Positions 55,966-64,000 of a stretch of 64,000 nt of DNA are shown piece after piece. Under the pieces are notes generated by a model. The model had not been told where the DNA came from. It made no database searches and saw only the letters and a list, made by a program, of their open reading frames with translations. The DNA is from Lactobacillus sp. MRS-253-APC-2B. Lineage in GTDB: Bacteria > Bacillota > Bacilli > Lactobacillales > Lactobacillaceae. Within the stretch, counting starts at the first letter, position 1. Every line of letters starts with the position of its first letter. The stretch lies in NCBI RefSeq assembly GCF_012843675.1, contig NZ_JABAFO010000004.1:1-64000 (forward strand). The letters are read 5' to 3'. The position numbers and the translations under genes are program-made.

Positions 55966-56985
55966 ATGCAATATTTAGCAATGCCTAGTGAGGATATCCG
56001 TCGCAATCTGGCAACCGAGCAGTATCTGATGAACAGCGACAAGCTGAAGCTGCCATTCATGCTGTTTTATATCGAAAAGCCTTGCATTATCGTGGGACGC
56101 AATCAAAACACGATGGAAGAAATTAATGCCGAGTACTGTCGTGAACATAACATTACGATTACACGGCGTCTGTCGGGTGGCGGCGCGATGTATCAGGATC
56201 TGGGCAATATGTGCTTTAGCTTTGTCGTTCCTGCCGATGAGATTCGATTCGGCGACTTTAAGGACCTGGTTAAGCCGATTGTTGATGCACTGCATGACAT
56301 GGGCGCAACTGGGGCTGAAACTACTGGTCGCAACGATATCGTGATTGATGGCAAGAAGTTCTCCGGCAATGCCATGTATACCCGTAATGGCCGCACCTTC
56401 TCGCATGGGACGTTGATGTATGACGTTGATACCAGCGCGGTTGCTTCTGCATTGCACGTCCCAAAAGATAAAATTGAGTCAAAAGGCATTAAATCAGTTC
56501 GGGCGCGCGTTACCAACGTTAAGCCATATTTGAAACCCGAATTCCAGAATCTGACGACGCAGCAGTTTAGAGATGAATTAATCAAACGTATCTGGCATGT
56601 CGATTCGATCGAGGAGGCCAAGCAGTTTGAATATCAGCTGACGCCTGAAGATGAAGCGGCGATTTCTGAATTGGAAAAACGCTATTATGACAATTGGGAC
56701 TGGGTATATGGCAAGTCACCAAAGTTCTCAGTCAAAAAACGTCAGCATTTCGATGGCGGAACCATTGATGCTCGTTTCCTAGTTGAAGACGGCAAGATTA
56801 ATGATGTTAAGATCTATGGCGACTTCTTTGGCACTGGTGACGTAAAAGACGTTCAAGATGCCTTAAAGGGTCAGCCATATGATCAGGAGGCCATGCAGCA
56901 GGCATTGGCAAAACTTGATCTGCAACGCTACTTTGTGGGGATTGATCCCAAAGACGTTGTCGATCTGCTGACCAAGCAGCATTAA
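55966..56985 (+). CDS. lplA: Lipoate-protein ligase
   Basis: 339 residues. N-terminal catalytic domain with 'IEKPCIIVGRNQNTMEEIN', 'TRRLSGGGAMYQDLGN' (lipoyl-AMP site) and 'DIVIDGKKFSGNAM' (catalytic Lys), plus the C-terminal LplA accessory domain. It attaches scavenged lipoate to the two E2 lipoyl domains encoded upstream. ATG 55966 follows AAGGGA at long spacing, so expression may be modest. Last gene of the pdh operon. Confidence 0.9.
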   Translation: MQYLAMPSEDIRRNLATEQYLMNSDKLKLPFMLFYIEKPCIIVGRNQNTMEEINAEYCREHNITITRRLSGGGAMYQDLGNMCFSFVVPADEIRFGDFKDLVKPIVDALHDMGATGAETTGRNDIVIDGKKFSGNAMYTRNGRTFSHGTLMYDVDTSAVASALHVPKDKIESKGIKSVRARVTNVKPYLKPEFQNLTTQQFRDELIKRIWHVDSIEEAKQFEYQLTPEDEAAISELEKRYYDNWDWVYGKSPKFSVKKRQHFDGGTIDARFLVEDGKINDVKIYGDFFGTGDVKDVQDALKGQPYDQEAMQQALAKLDLQRYFVGIDPKDVVDLLTKQH

Positions 56986-57056
56986 AATTTCCAGCACCCA
57001 AACGACTGCTTCTCAACAGCTTTGAACGATAATTTAGCAGTCCTTGGTCAGCAGGT

Positions 57057-57090
57057 AGGGACCGGCGTGTTATAGCGTCGGCCCTTTTTT
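57057..57090 (+). terminator. Terminator of pdhABCD-lplA
   Basis: AGGGACCGGCG pairs with CGTCGGCCCT (one bulge), followed by TTTTTT; the T run touches the ribosome site region of the next gene. Confidence 0.8.
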
Positions 57091-57111
57091 ATGAAGAAAG
57101 GAGGCCAGCAA

Positions 57112-58233
57112 ATGGGATGGCAGATTGCTTACAGCCGCTTACCACATGACTTCAGTGGGCTGCCTTTTAAAATGAAAAAACTGACGCAATTAATCAAGAT
57201 TACACCCCAGGTCAGCGGCGGTGGATTGCGCTTGCAGCTACATAACCACTTTGGAGATGAGCCACTGGTTTTTGATCGACTTGAAGTCAGCGACAATGAA
57301 AAAATGCAAGGTGCCAAAATGATTACACGTGGCGGTCAAACACGAATCGTCATCGCCAGTCATGGTACGGCGCAAACCGATACCTTGCCGTTTCAGGTTA
57401 CTGCTGGCCAGCCGCTTTATTTTAGGATGTGTGCAACGTGTAACCAGTCATATGTTGATTTTAGCTGTGTTTATGATGAGACGTTTTATAATGCCATCAA
57501 TAGCAATTCGACAACGGCAACGCCTCGTCTCCCGCATAACTGGCAGGCACGCAAAGGCTGGTTTTGCATAAGCTGCCTAGAGGTCTGGACAGCTGAAAAA
57601 ATGCCAATTATTGAGCTGACGGGTGATTCATTGGCCGAAACGGGGATGATTGAGACCGGACTGATTAAGCAGCTTTTAGGACAGGGCGTGGTAGTCAATA
57701 CGGGAATCTCCGGCAATCGGCTGCTGCATGATGCTCCGCAAGACGGTCCGCTTTATCAAACGTTTGGTCAGGCCCTGGAAAAAAGAGCCAAGGAAATAGC
57801 CTATCAAGGTTCGCATCCAGTCATTGCCATGATTGGCAGTAATGATCTGGTATTGCCGTTAATTGACGCAGAGTCGACGCATGAGCTGATCACGCCCGCT
57901 GAGTATTTGGCGGGCGTCAAGCACTTGAAAGAAATTTTTGATGCGCAACATTGTCCATTGATTATGACCACGATTCCGCCATTCAATCCACGCGTCGCCA
58001 AGGAGCAAAATAGAATTCTGCAAGACGCGCAGGCTAAACGGTTGTTAATCAATCAAGAGTTGCGAAAATTTGACTGGGTGGCTGATCTGGATCCAGTACT
58101 GCTTGATCATCATGGTGGCTTAAAAGCGGAATATGATTTTGGTGATCATCTGCACTTTAATGCGGCTGGTGGGATGGTGGTTGCAAGCAAGATTCTGGAA
58201 AAACTAATGCCACAAAGCAAGCAGTCGGGATAA
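57112..58233 (+). CDS. SGNH/GDSL-family hydrolase
   Basis: 373 residues. ATG 57112 is preferred because AAAGGAGG lies just before it; the ATG at 57091 is upstream of that site. An N-terminal beta-rich domain (about 1-150) precedes the SGNH domain: Ser in 'ELTGDSLAETGM', Gly in 'NTGISGNRLL', Asn in 'AMIGSNDLVLP', and the Asp/His pair in 'DFGDHLHFNAAGG'. No signal peptide, so cytosolic. Related proteins deacetylate or de-esterify sugars; substrate unknown. Confidence 0.8.
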   Translation: MGWQIAYSRLPHDFSGLPFKMKKLTQLIKITPQVSGGGLRLQLHNHFGDEPLVFDRLEVSDNEKMQGAKMITRGGQTRIVIASHGTAQTDTLPFQVTAGQPLYFRMCATCNQSYVDFSCVYDETFYNAINSNSTTATPRLPHNWQARKGWFCISCLEVWTAEKMPIIELTGDSLAETGMIETGLIKQLLGQGVVVNTGISGNRLLHDAPQDGPLYQTFGQALEKRAKEIAYQGSHPVIAMIGSNDLVLPLIDAESTHELITPAEYLAGVKHLKEIFDAQHCPLIMTTIPPFNPRVAKEQNRILQDAQAKRLLINQELRKFDWVADLDPVLLDHHGGLKAEYDFGDHLHFNAAGGMVVASKILEKLMPQSKQSG

Positions 58234-58237
58234 GTAT

Positions 58238-58283
58238 AAATGGCGCCATATCAAGCTTTTACGCTTGATATGACGCCATTTTA
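58238..58283. terminator. Terminator after the SGNH hydrolase gene
   Basis: AATGGCGCCATATCAAGC pairs with GCTTGATATGACGCCATT (one mismatch), followed by TTAG. Confidence 0.85.
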
Positions 58284-58659
58284 GTTGTTTTTCAGTGGCT
58301 GCCATATTAGCAGTCATTGGTTTGGAAAGTAAGATTTCAGTATCAATTGCCAGTTGATCGGCATTGATATATGACTACGCTAAGTCAGCACAGCACCAAG
58401 GCTAAGGCATCGCCCGTGATAATTGTAAAGAACATAGATGATCAGCATCGCGATTGTATTCGCAATACTGATATTTGATTATCATTCCTCGGTTTCTGAT
58501 GTATTCAGATAGTTTAAAGACATTTTATTTAAATCTGTCTATCTGATTTTAAATTACTCATTAATGATATGCAATCACAACTGTATAAATCAGATTTGAA
58601 AAAGCGATTACCTACTTTTCTTAAAAAGCAATGTATAGTAGGTAAAATAAAATGTATTG
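58284..58659 (+). other. Gene-poor, AT-rich stretch before the IS remnant
   Basis: Only short frames without ribosome sites or recognisable products; probably degraded sequence left by past insertions. Confidence 0.4.
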
Positions 58660-59262
58660 TGAAGTGCAAGACAAAATCCGGACAAACTTTTAAAATTAAG
58701 CTGCCAGTTGTTCATTCCGATATTCAACCGAACTCAGACCATCTGTTTTAAAAAAATACGAATCTTATTGAAGAAGTTGATATATCCGTTTACCAGGCGC
58801 TTGAATTCCTCAATGTTGCGAGTGAGCGGACGTCCATTAAGCAGTTCAGTCTTTAGGAGATGGAAGAAGCTTTCTACAGGAGCGTTGTCGAGGCAGTTAG
58901 CCTTTCGCGACATACTCTGGATAAAATGATGATCAGCTAGTTTTTGGGTACAGTAAGCAACTGGTAATGCCACCCTTGATCGGAATGAATGATAGGATGG
59001 GCATTATCAGGCAAATTCAGTACTGAATCTGTGCTTACCTTGTTGAGAGACGATTTTACCGCGCAGTCGATAGTCGCGAATCCAATCGCTAACCCGTCGA
59101 GGATCGATGTTGTGTTGTCTGCTTAGTTCACTGATACTGATTTCATCTTTTCGAGTAAGATACTCATTAATGATTTCTCGTTTCAATTCCGGACTGTATC
59201 TATTCATAAAATGACCCCTTATAATCATTAAACTTCTTGTCCGGAAATTATAGGTCACTTCA
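58660..59262 (-). mobile_element. Decayed IS3-family element
   Basis: The ends carry imperfect inverted repeats: TGAAGTGC...TCCGGACAA at 58660 and its match TGAAGTGA...TTCCGGACAA read from 59262 on the other strand. The element is only about 0.6 kb; IS3/IS150-type elements usually exceed 1.2 kb. The centre (rest of orfA, DD-rich part of orfB) is deleted. Confidence 0.75.
58696..59207 (-). pseudogene. IS3-family transposase, fused remnants of OrfA and OrfB
   Basis: OrfA N-terminus (from 59207, 'MNRYSPELKREIINEYL', 'ELSRQHNIDPRRVSDWI') runs to a stop at 59007. It is followed by an out-of-frame OrfB C-terminus: 'HSDQGWHYQ', then after a frameshift 'LADHHFIQSMSRKANCLDNA' and 'ESFFHLLKTELL' (catalytic Glu region). 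A second shift in a T-run precedes 'LSSVEYRNEQLAA'. It is inactive: a large internal deletion and two frameshifts. Confidence 0.8.
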
Positions 59263-59471
59263 GCATGAGCCTGTTGCCAAACTGGACTGACAGATTCGAT
59301 CGCTTCGTTTATTATCCAGTTGGTTTAATGCCACTTGTCACTTGCTAACTTTCTAATTATTACTACAAGGCAAAAGCAGGCTTTGATGGATTTAATTATA
59401 ACCACGCTATCTTAAGTTTGAAGCGGCCCCTTAGTTGTTATCCGCCTTACTGATTCTCGTTCTATTATGAT
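59263..59471. other. Short spacer, possible gene fragment
   Basis: A plus-strand frame reads 'LLPNWTDRFDRFVYYPVG' and a few more residues before a stop, like the tail of a lost gene. No start, no ribosome site and no convincing family. Confidence 0.25.
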
Positions 59472-60551
59472 TTAAACTTCAGCCGGCATCTCAATCTGCA
59501 GGTCATCAGCGATTTCTCGCATCTGCTCGATCGTCTTGGCATCAATGTCAACGCCGCGCTTTTGATTTTCAGCCAGGTTCTTGTATTCGCGGTCGCCTGG
59601 TACCCAAATCGTCTTGCCTGGAACATGGTTAAGATGACGAATTCGGTCAAGCATGCTGGTAGCATTGGCCTTAAGCGTTTCAACGTCACCAAAGAAGGCT
59701 GGATCAAAAGCAAAGACAAACTGGCTAAAGTCGTGCTTGCCCGTGTTGGTATCAGCTGAAATGGAACCTTGGGCTAAAATACCGGTTAGAATCTCAACGA
59801 CGATGGAGTTGCCCATGCCCTTGTAGTTGGAGTTGACCTCACTGCCGCCCAGTGTCAAGAGACCGCCGCCTTTTTGCTCTTCTTCAAAGGCCGCGGTTGC
59901 CAAGATGCTTTCAGCTTCTTTAGGATCCTTGACGACTTGACGATTTTTATCAACGACCCAGTTGCCTGGCAGCTCAATACCTTTTTTGTCTGCCAGCTGA
60001 ATCTTGCCGCCAGCAACTACGGATGTAGCTCCATCAAAAACAAATGGATGTGGCGAGGCGGGGAAGCCGAAAGCAAAGGCGTTCGATCCTAGGAATGCTT
60101 CAGTGGCATTGGTTGGCACTACCAATGGCCGCGTGTTGGTCAAAGCAATTCCGGAAAGGCCAGCATCCAGTGCTTTACGAACGTAGTAGCCGGCAATTCC
60201 AAAGTGGTTGGAGTTGCGTACGACCCCAATACCGACTCCAATCTGCTTGGCTTTTTCAATTACTTTGTCCATAGCCAGGCTGGCTGCCAGATGCCCCATA
60301 TTTTGATTGGCATCAACTAAAACGGCGCCAGGCAGTTCTTTTAAAATTTTGGCGTGGTTTTGTGGAACGATGATGCCATCATTGATCATACTGCGGTACC
60401 AGTAGAGTCGTTGGATCCCGTGTGAGGAGATTCCCCGCAGATCAGCATCAACCAGCGTATCAGCAATTAAGGCGCCATCCTCTTTTCTAAAGCCTAATTT
60501 ATCAAAAACGGTTTGAATGTATTTACGTTCATCTTCAGCATTGATTCGCAT
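59472..60551 (-). CDS. Ldh_2-family (malate/L-lactate-type) 2-hydroxyacid dehydrogenase
   Basis: 359 residues of the MDH/LDH type-2 family, unrelated to classical LDH. 'DLRGISSHGIQRLYWY' (catalytic His), 'VVRNSNHFGIAGYYVRKA' and 'ALTNTRPLVVPTNATEAFLGSNAFAF'-type substrate and cofactor segments, then 'GGLLTLGGSEVNSNYKG'. Members reduce various 2-keto acids (malate, sulfolactate, ureidoglycolate). ATG 60551 follows AAAGGATG. It is preceded by a T-box whose specifier reads AUG, so regulation by uncharged tRNA-Met is predicted. That points to a methionine-related 2-keto acid. Confidence 0.8.
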   Translation of the reverse strand: MRINAEDERKYIQTVFDKLGFRKEDGALIADTLVDADLRGISSHGIQRLYWYRSMINDGIIVPQNHAKILKELPGAVLVDANQNMGHLAASLAMDKVIEKAKQIGVGIGVVRNSNHFGIAGYYVRKALDAGLSGIALTNTRPLVVPTNATEAFLGSNAFAFGFPASPHPFVFDGATSVVAGGKIQLADKKGIELPGNWVVDKNRQVVKDPKEAESILATAAFEEEQKGGGLLTLGGSEVNSNYKGMGNSIVVEILTGILAQGSISADTNTGKHDFSQFVFAFDPAFFGDVETLKANATSMLDRIRHLNHVPGKTIWVPGDREYKNLAENQKRGVDIDAKTIEQMREIADDLQIEMPAEV

Positions 60552-60562
60552 TGTTATTTCAT

Positions 60563-60815
60563 CCTTTCATAATAAAAAACGCCCCTGAGTTGAAAGCTCA
60601 AGGGCGTTTTAATGCGCTGTACCACCTTGGTTCGTCATTGAAAATCAATGACCTCCACGACTGATAACGGTGGTCAACCGGGAACGTAGCTTGCACCCGC
60701 TCCATTTAACAATGAGTTCATTTCGCCATATTTGCCAATGCGTGCTTGCACCAGATCACGCTCGCTAAAATTAGAAAAGACGGCTACTACTCTCACTAAC
60801 TTTTCATTATTTTGA
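60563..60815 (-). promoter_or_regulatory. T-box leader, predicted methionine-specific
   Basis: On the minus strand, Stem I has AGUGAG pairing CUCAUU below and GCCGU pairing AUGGC above a specifier loop with AGUAGUA on one side and GAAAUGAA on the other. The GGUGCAAG distal motif is present. The T-box sequence AAGGUGGUACAGCGC (60616-60630) contains UGGU, pairing with NCCA ends whose discriminator is A, as in tRNA-Met. A terminator follows (60574-60610). The AUG specifier after GAA fits the usual position. Confidence 0.8.
60574..60610 (-). terminator. T-box-controlled terminator
   Basis: On the minus strand ACGCCC-TTGAG...CTCA-GGGGCGT followed by TTTTTT; its 5' arm overlaps the antiterminator partner region. 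Confidence 0.85.
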
Positions 60816-60988
60816 TTAAGATCATTTTAGAAACAGATTGTTAATTTGTCAACCGGATCTGCTGAATAATTTTAAGTATTGCTGAGAGATGGGACGCATA
60901 AAAAGTAATACATCGGAATGTGCAAACGCTTGCTCAAAAACTGAAAGGGTTTTATAATAGAGCTAATCAAAATTCTGGAGGCACTAAA

Positions 60989-61507
60989 ATGCAAAAATTT
61001 TCCGTACGACATCCTTTACTAGCTGGCTATATCGTAACCTTGATTACTGTTATGGTATTTTTAGCGCTGCGCAGTGTCGTTGGAACTGATCTGTTAAACC
61101 TGTTGGGGATGATCGCACTGGTCGGCCTGGCGTTTTATTGGAATACGATGAACTCATACGCCAAGCTGGCCTGTGAAAAATACGATCTGCATTTTAACCT
61201 TGGTCAAAAAGAGCGGCATAATCCCCACTGGCCGCTGTACTTTAATACGGTCCTGTTTGCCGTAGCTGCTGTAACGATTCTGTTTTTAAATATTTCGTTT
61301 TATGGTGCGCGGATCATCGGGGTCGTAATGGCCATTATTGCCGTTAATGCCTTTATTCCATTGCCAACGCGTAAACTAGCACAAAATCATGAAATCAGAG
61401 AACTGGTCAATCAACTGAACGCCAAACGTAAGGCAGAATTTTACGGTACGACCAAGGATCAGCAGACTATGCGGACGATTTCCAAGCTGGCTAAGTCTGA
61501 AAAATAG
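60989..61507 (+). CDS. Small membrane protein of unknown function
   Basis: 172 residues; ATG 60989 follows CTGGAGG. Four hydrophobic helices arranged as two hairpins (about 10-60 and 80-125), then a basic cytosolic tail ('NQLNAKRKAEFYGTTKDQQ'). No known domain. Monocistronic, divergent from the T-box gene. Confidence 0.65.
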   Translation: MQKFSVRHPLLAGYIVTLITVMVFLALRSVVGTDLLNLLGMIALVGLAFYWNTMNSYAKLACEKYDLHFNLGQKERHNPHWPLYFNTVLFAVAAVTILFLNISFYGARIIGVVMAIIAVNAFIPLPTRKLAQNHEIRELVNQLNAKRKAEFYGTTKDQQTMRTISKLAKSEK

Positions 61508-61526
61508 CAAGTTAAGATAATTGACT

Positions 61527-61565
61527 TAAAACGTCATCGGGTAATAATCCTGATGGCGTTTTCTT
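61527..61565 (+). terminator. Terminator after the small membrane protein gene
   Basis: AAAACGTCATCGGG pairs with CCTGATGGCGTTTT (bulge and one G-U pair), T-rich tail. Confidence 0.75.
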
Positions 61566-61668
61566 ATTTTATTAGCCAACCAGCTTAACATAACAGTACA
61601 AATTTACCTTAACCAAAATCCCTAAACAAAAAACAAACAAATATCACGATCAAAAAAATTGTCAATAG

Positions 61669-61700
61669 AAAACCCCAACCGGATTTAATCCGATCAGGGC
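61669..61700 (-). terminator. Terminator after thrC
   Basis: On the minus strand CCCTGATCGGAT pairs with ATCCGGTTGGGG, then TTTTC. Confidence 0.75.
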
Positions 61701-61715
61701 ATCTCATACAGATGG

Positions 61716-63209
61716 TTACTTCAGCTCCAGAACCTCAGCAATCAGTTTTTCCATTTCATCAGGTACAACCAATGATTCCTTGCGTGGCTGATGATCAAAC
61801 AGTTCCTTGACTCCAGCCGTTAATTCACCGCCCACCAGGTCATGCAGCTGTTTGATGGCAGGCATGCCTTGCTGGTCAGTATCGCGACCAGTCAGCGCAT
61901 GGTAGACGGTTTCTGGGAACTTGTAGGGGCTGGCCGTTGAAACAATGATCATTGGCGTCTGATCACCAGTTTCTTTTTGATAGCTGCGCGCTACAAATGA
62001 GCCAACCGCAGTGTGCGGATCAATCAGATAGCCGCTGGTTTCATAGACATATTTGATTTCGCCCGCAACCTGAGTCTGCGTTGCAAAACCAGCTGCAAAC
62101 GCTTGATCCAGCTTTTCTTTAGCAGAAGAAGCGACCTGGTAAAAGCCATCGTTTTGCAGTTGTTCCATCAAATTCTTAACGGCTGGCGCATCTTCATCAT
62201 AAACATCAAACAAGAGTCGTTCCAGGTTGCTAGAAACCAGAATGTCCATGGCTGGTGCAGAGGTCAGGTGGAACTCCCGGCGCCGGTCGTATTTACCAGT
62301 TGTGAAGAAATCCGTCAAGACTTTGTTTTCATTTGAAGCACAGATCAGCTTATTGACAGGTAAGCCAAGCTTTTTAGCATACCAGCCGGCTAGAATATCA
62401 CCGAAGTTCCCAGTTGGCACGGTGAAGTTGATTGCATCACCAAGTTTAATCTGGCCTTGTTCAACTAGCTGACCATAAGCGGCAAAGTAGTAGACAATCT
62501 GTGGGATCAGCCGGCCAATGTTCATTGAGTTGGCGGAAGAAAACTGGTAGCCATTGTCAATCAAGCGCTGGTTAAAGGCATGGTCGTTAAAGATATGCTT
62601 AACCTCAGTTTGGGCATCGTCAAAATTACCTTTAACGGCAACAGCAGTCAGATTTTGACCTGGTTGGCTGAGCATCTGCTTAAGCTGAACGGGGCTGACA
62701 CCACCATCAGGATAAAAAACAATGACCTGGGTGCCATCAACATTGGAAAAGCCGCGCATTGAAGCCGTTCCAGTGTCACCAGACGTTGCAGTTAGGATTA
62801 CGATATCACGATTAACCCCATTGAGCTTAACGGCCTTAGTCATTAATTGGGGCAGCATCTGCAGGGCAATATCCTTGAAGGCCAGGGTTGGACCATGATA
62901 AAGCTCCAGATAGTTAAAGCCGGCTTTTTCACGACTCAATGGCGCGATTGAATCGTCATCCCATTGACTGGCATAGGCCTTGGTTGTACCATCAGCCAGC
63001 TGGTCTTCAGGATAGTCATCAAAAAACCATTGCAGGATCGTCTTTGCCAGTTGCTGATAGGGCAGCTGGATTAATTTCTCCAAATCGTACGCTGGTTTGG
63101 GAAAGTCAACCGGAACGTACAATCCGCCATCTGGGGCCAGTCCTTGAACAACGGCGTCACTTGATTTTAATGCATCTTTAACATTACCACGCGTACTGCG
63201 ATAGTTCAT
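61716..63209 (-). CDS. thrC: Threonine synthase
   Basis: 497 residues, the long form. It opens 'MNYRSTRGNVKDALKSSDAV'; PLP Lys in 'GPTLAFKDIALQMLPQL'; phosphate loop segments 'ATSGDTGTASMRGF' and 'VPTGNFGDILAGWYAKKLG'. It converts O-phosphohomoserine to threonine. Start ATG after GGAGGATC. Divergent from hom, the two sharing a 130-bp promoter region. Confidence 0.95.
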   Translation of the reverse strand: MNYRSTRGNVKDALKSSDAVVQGLAPDGGLYVPVDFPKPAYDLEKLIQLPYQQLAKTILQWFFDDYPEDQLADGTTKAYASQWDDDSIAPLSREKAGFNYLELYHGPTLAFKDIALQMLPQLMTKAVKLNGVNRDIVILTATSGDTGTASMRGFSNVDGTQVIVFYPDGGVSPVQLKQMLSQPGQNLTAVAVKGNFDDAQTEVKHIFNDHAFNQRLIDNGYQFSSANSMNIGRLIPQIVYYFAAYGQLVEQGQIKLGDAINFTVPTGNFGDILAGWYAKKLGLPVNKLICASNENKVLTDFFTTGKYDRRREFHLTSAPAMDILVSSNLERLLFDVYDEDAPAVKNLMEQLQNDGFYQVASSAKEKLDQAFAAGFATQTQVAGEIKYVYETSGYLIDPHTAVGSFVARSYQKETGDQTPMIIVSTASPYKFPETVYHALTGRDTDQQGMPAIKQLHDLVGGELTAGVKELFDHQPRKESLVVPDEMEKLIAEVLELK

Positions 63210-63339
63210 TGTGATCCTCCATTCTTAATACGGTAGTGGTTTGGTAGAATTCTTTTAAATATTGTAGCCTATGGATAGTCCATGTTACAATCATAAATAT
63301 GAAGATTTAATTAAAAACTACAGAGAATGGAGTAGCGCT

Positions 63340-64000
63340 ATGGAAACTGTCAAACTGGGAATACTGGGGCTGGGTACGGTCGGCTCTGGTGTTTTAGAAA
63401 TGATTGAAAACAACGAGAGTAAGATTCGCAATATTATTGGTCGTGAACTATCAGTTAAAACAGTTGTGGTTCGTCATCCAGAAAAGCACCAAAATGCAGC
63501 TGCTGACATCAAACTAACAACTGAATTTGAAGAAGTGCTTAATGATAATGAGATTCAAATCGTCGTTGAGCTGATTGGGGGAATTCATCCTGCCAAAGAA
63601 TATATCGAGCGTCTGTTAAAGGCACATAAAAGCGTTGTAACTGCAAACAAAGACTTGATTGCTTCATACGGTCCGGAACTAGCCGCTCTAGCTTACGAGA
63701 ATCACTGTGACTTGATGTATGAAGCCAGTGTAGCTGGGGGGATTCCAATCCTGCGTACGATCGTCAACAGCTTTGCAGCCGACAACATTCTAGAGGTTAA
63801 AGGGATCGTTAATGGTACGACCAACTATATTTTGACCCAGATGAACCAAAAGCACTGGACATATGATGAGGCACTAAAGAAGGCGCAAGAGCTTGGTTTT
63901 GCTGAAGCAGATCCGACCAATGACGTCACTGGTAAAGACGCGGCCTACAAGATGATCATCTTGAGCTACTTTGCTTTTGGGACGCAGCTTAAGATTGATG
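63340..64000 (+). CDS. hom: Homoserine dehydrogenase, N-terminal 220 residues
   Basis: Open to the window edge. Rossmann motif 'LGILGLGTVGSGVLEMIE', then 'VVELIGGIHPAKEYI', 'VVTANKDLIA' (catalytic Lys region), 'YEASVAGGIPILRTI', 'GIVNGTTNYIL' and 'FAEADPTNDVTGKDAAYKM'. It reduces aspartate semialdehyde to homoserine, feeding threonine synthesis through the divergent thrC, and methionine. Starts with ATG 63340 behind GAATGGAG. Confidence 0.95.
   Translation, partial: METVKLGILGLGTVGSGVLEMIENNESKIRNIIGRELSVKTVVVRHPEKHQNAAADIKLTTEFEEVLNDNEIQIVVELIGGIHPAKEYIERLLKAHKSVVTANKDLIASYGPELAALAYENHCDLMYEASVAGGIPILRTIVNSFAADNILEVKGIVNGTTNYILTQMNQKHWTYDEALKKAQELGFAEADPTNDVTGKDAAYKMIILSYFAFGTQLKID

Noticed and set aside
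58569-58751. 60-codon Lys-rich ORF at the IS3 end
   Set aside because: Crosses the IS inverted repeat, has no ribosome site and resembles no protein.

Overview
The window looks like the chromosome of a heterofermentative lactobacillus (Lactobacillaceae, perhaps Limosilactobacillus). The evidence is moderate GC coding sequence with AT-rich spacers, strong AGGAGG ribosome sites, cre-like sites, both D- and L-lactate dehydrogenases, a gluconate operon, a T-box leader, and many U-tailed hairpin terminators. The genus is an inference; no rRNA or tRNA gene was seen.

0-16 kb: an IS607-family fragment (cut by the window edge) abuts a WYL-like gene. Next come a short leader ORF with hairpins before an iron-type alcohol dehydrogenase, an M20 deacylase, a gluconate kinase/permease/LacI-regulator cluster with cre-like sites, an ABC exporter pair and an AEC transporter. 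A two-gene operon follows: an isoleucine 2-epimerase-like enzyme and an isocitrate dehydrogenase whose NADP-binding residues are replaced. It is preceded by a long leader.

16-36 kb: two tandem near-identical copies of a small-RNA-like unit (promoter, structured transcript, terminator); D-lactate dehydrogenase; a shikimate-kinase-like protein that has lost its P-loop; gshA; the fructokinase gene with its LacI-type repressor; a ChbG-like deacetylase; ndk; fetAB; and a paralogous pair of small membrane proteins, one with an amber stop. mgtA is broken by a deletion-frameshift and is followed by an unannotated 46-residue membrane peptide gene. A DUF2207-type protein, an amidohydrolase and a second 2-hydroxyacid dehydrogenase end this stretch.

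36-41 kb is the main accessory island: an Mrr-type endonuclease gene, then a tightly overlapping three-gene operon encoding a GHKL (MORC/MutL-like) ATPase and two unrecognised proteins. I consider this a candidate anti-invader system.

41-57 kb: a nucleoside hydrolase, then an amino-acid ABC transporter preceded by a 30-codon ORF with three Cys codons and an attenuator-like terminator. None of the three transporter proteins contains a cysteine, which supports cyst(e)ine import under a cysteine attenuator. LytSR, LrgAB (pyruvate-facilitator type), L-lactate dehydrogenase, the full PDH complex and lipoate ligase then form a pyruvate-handling block.

57-64 kb: an SGNH hydrolase, a decayed IS3-family element, an Ldh_2-family dehydrogenase under a T-box whose specifier reads AUG (Met), a small membrane protein, thrC, and the divergent start of hom.
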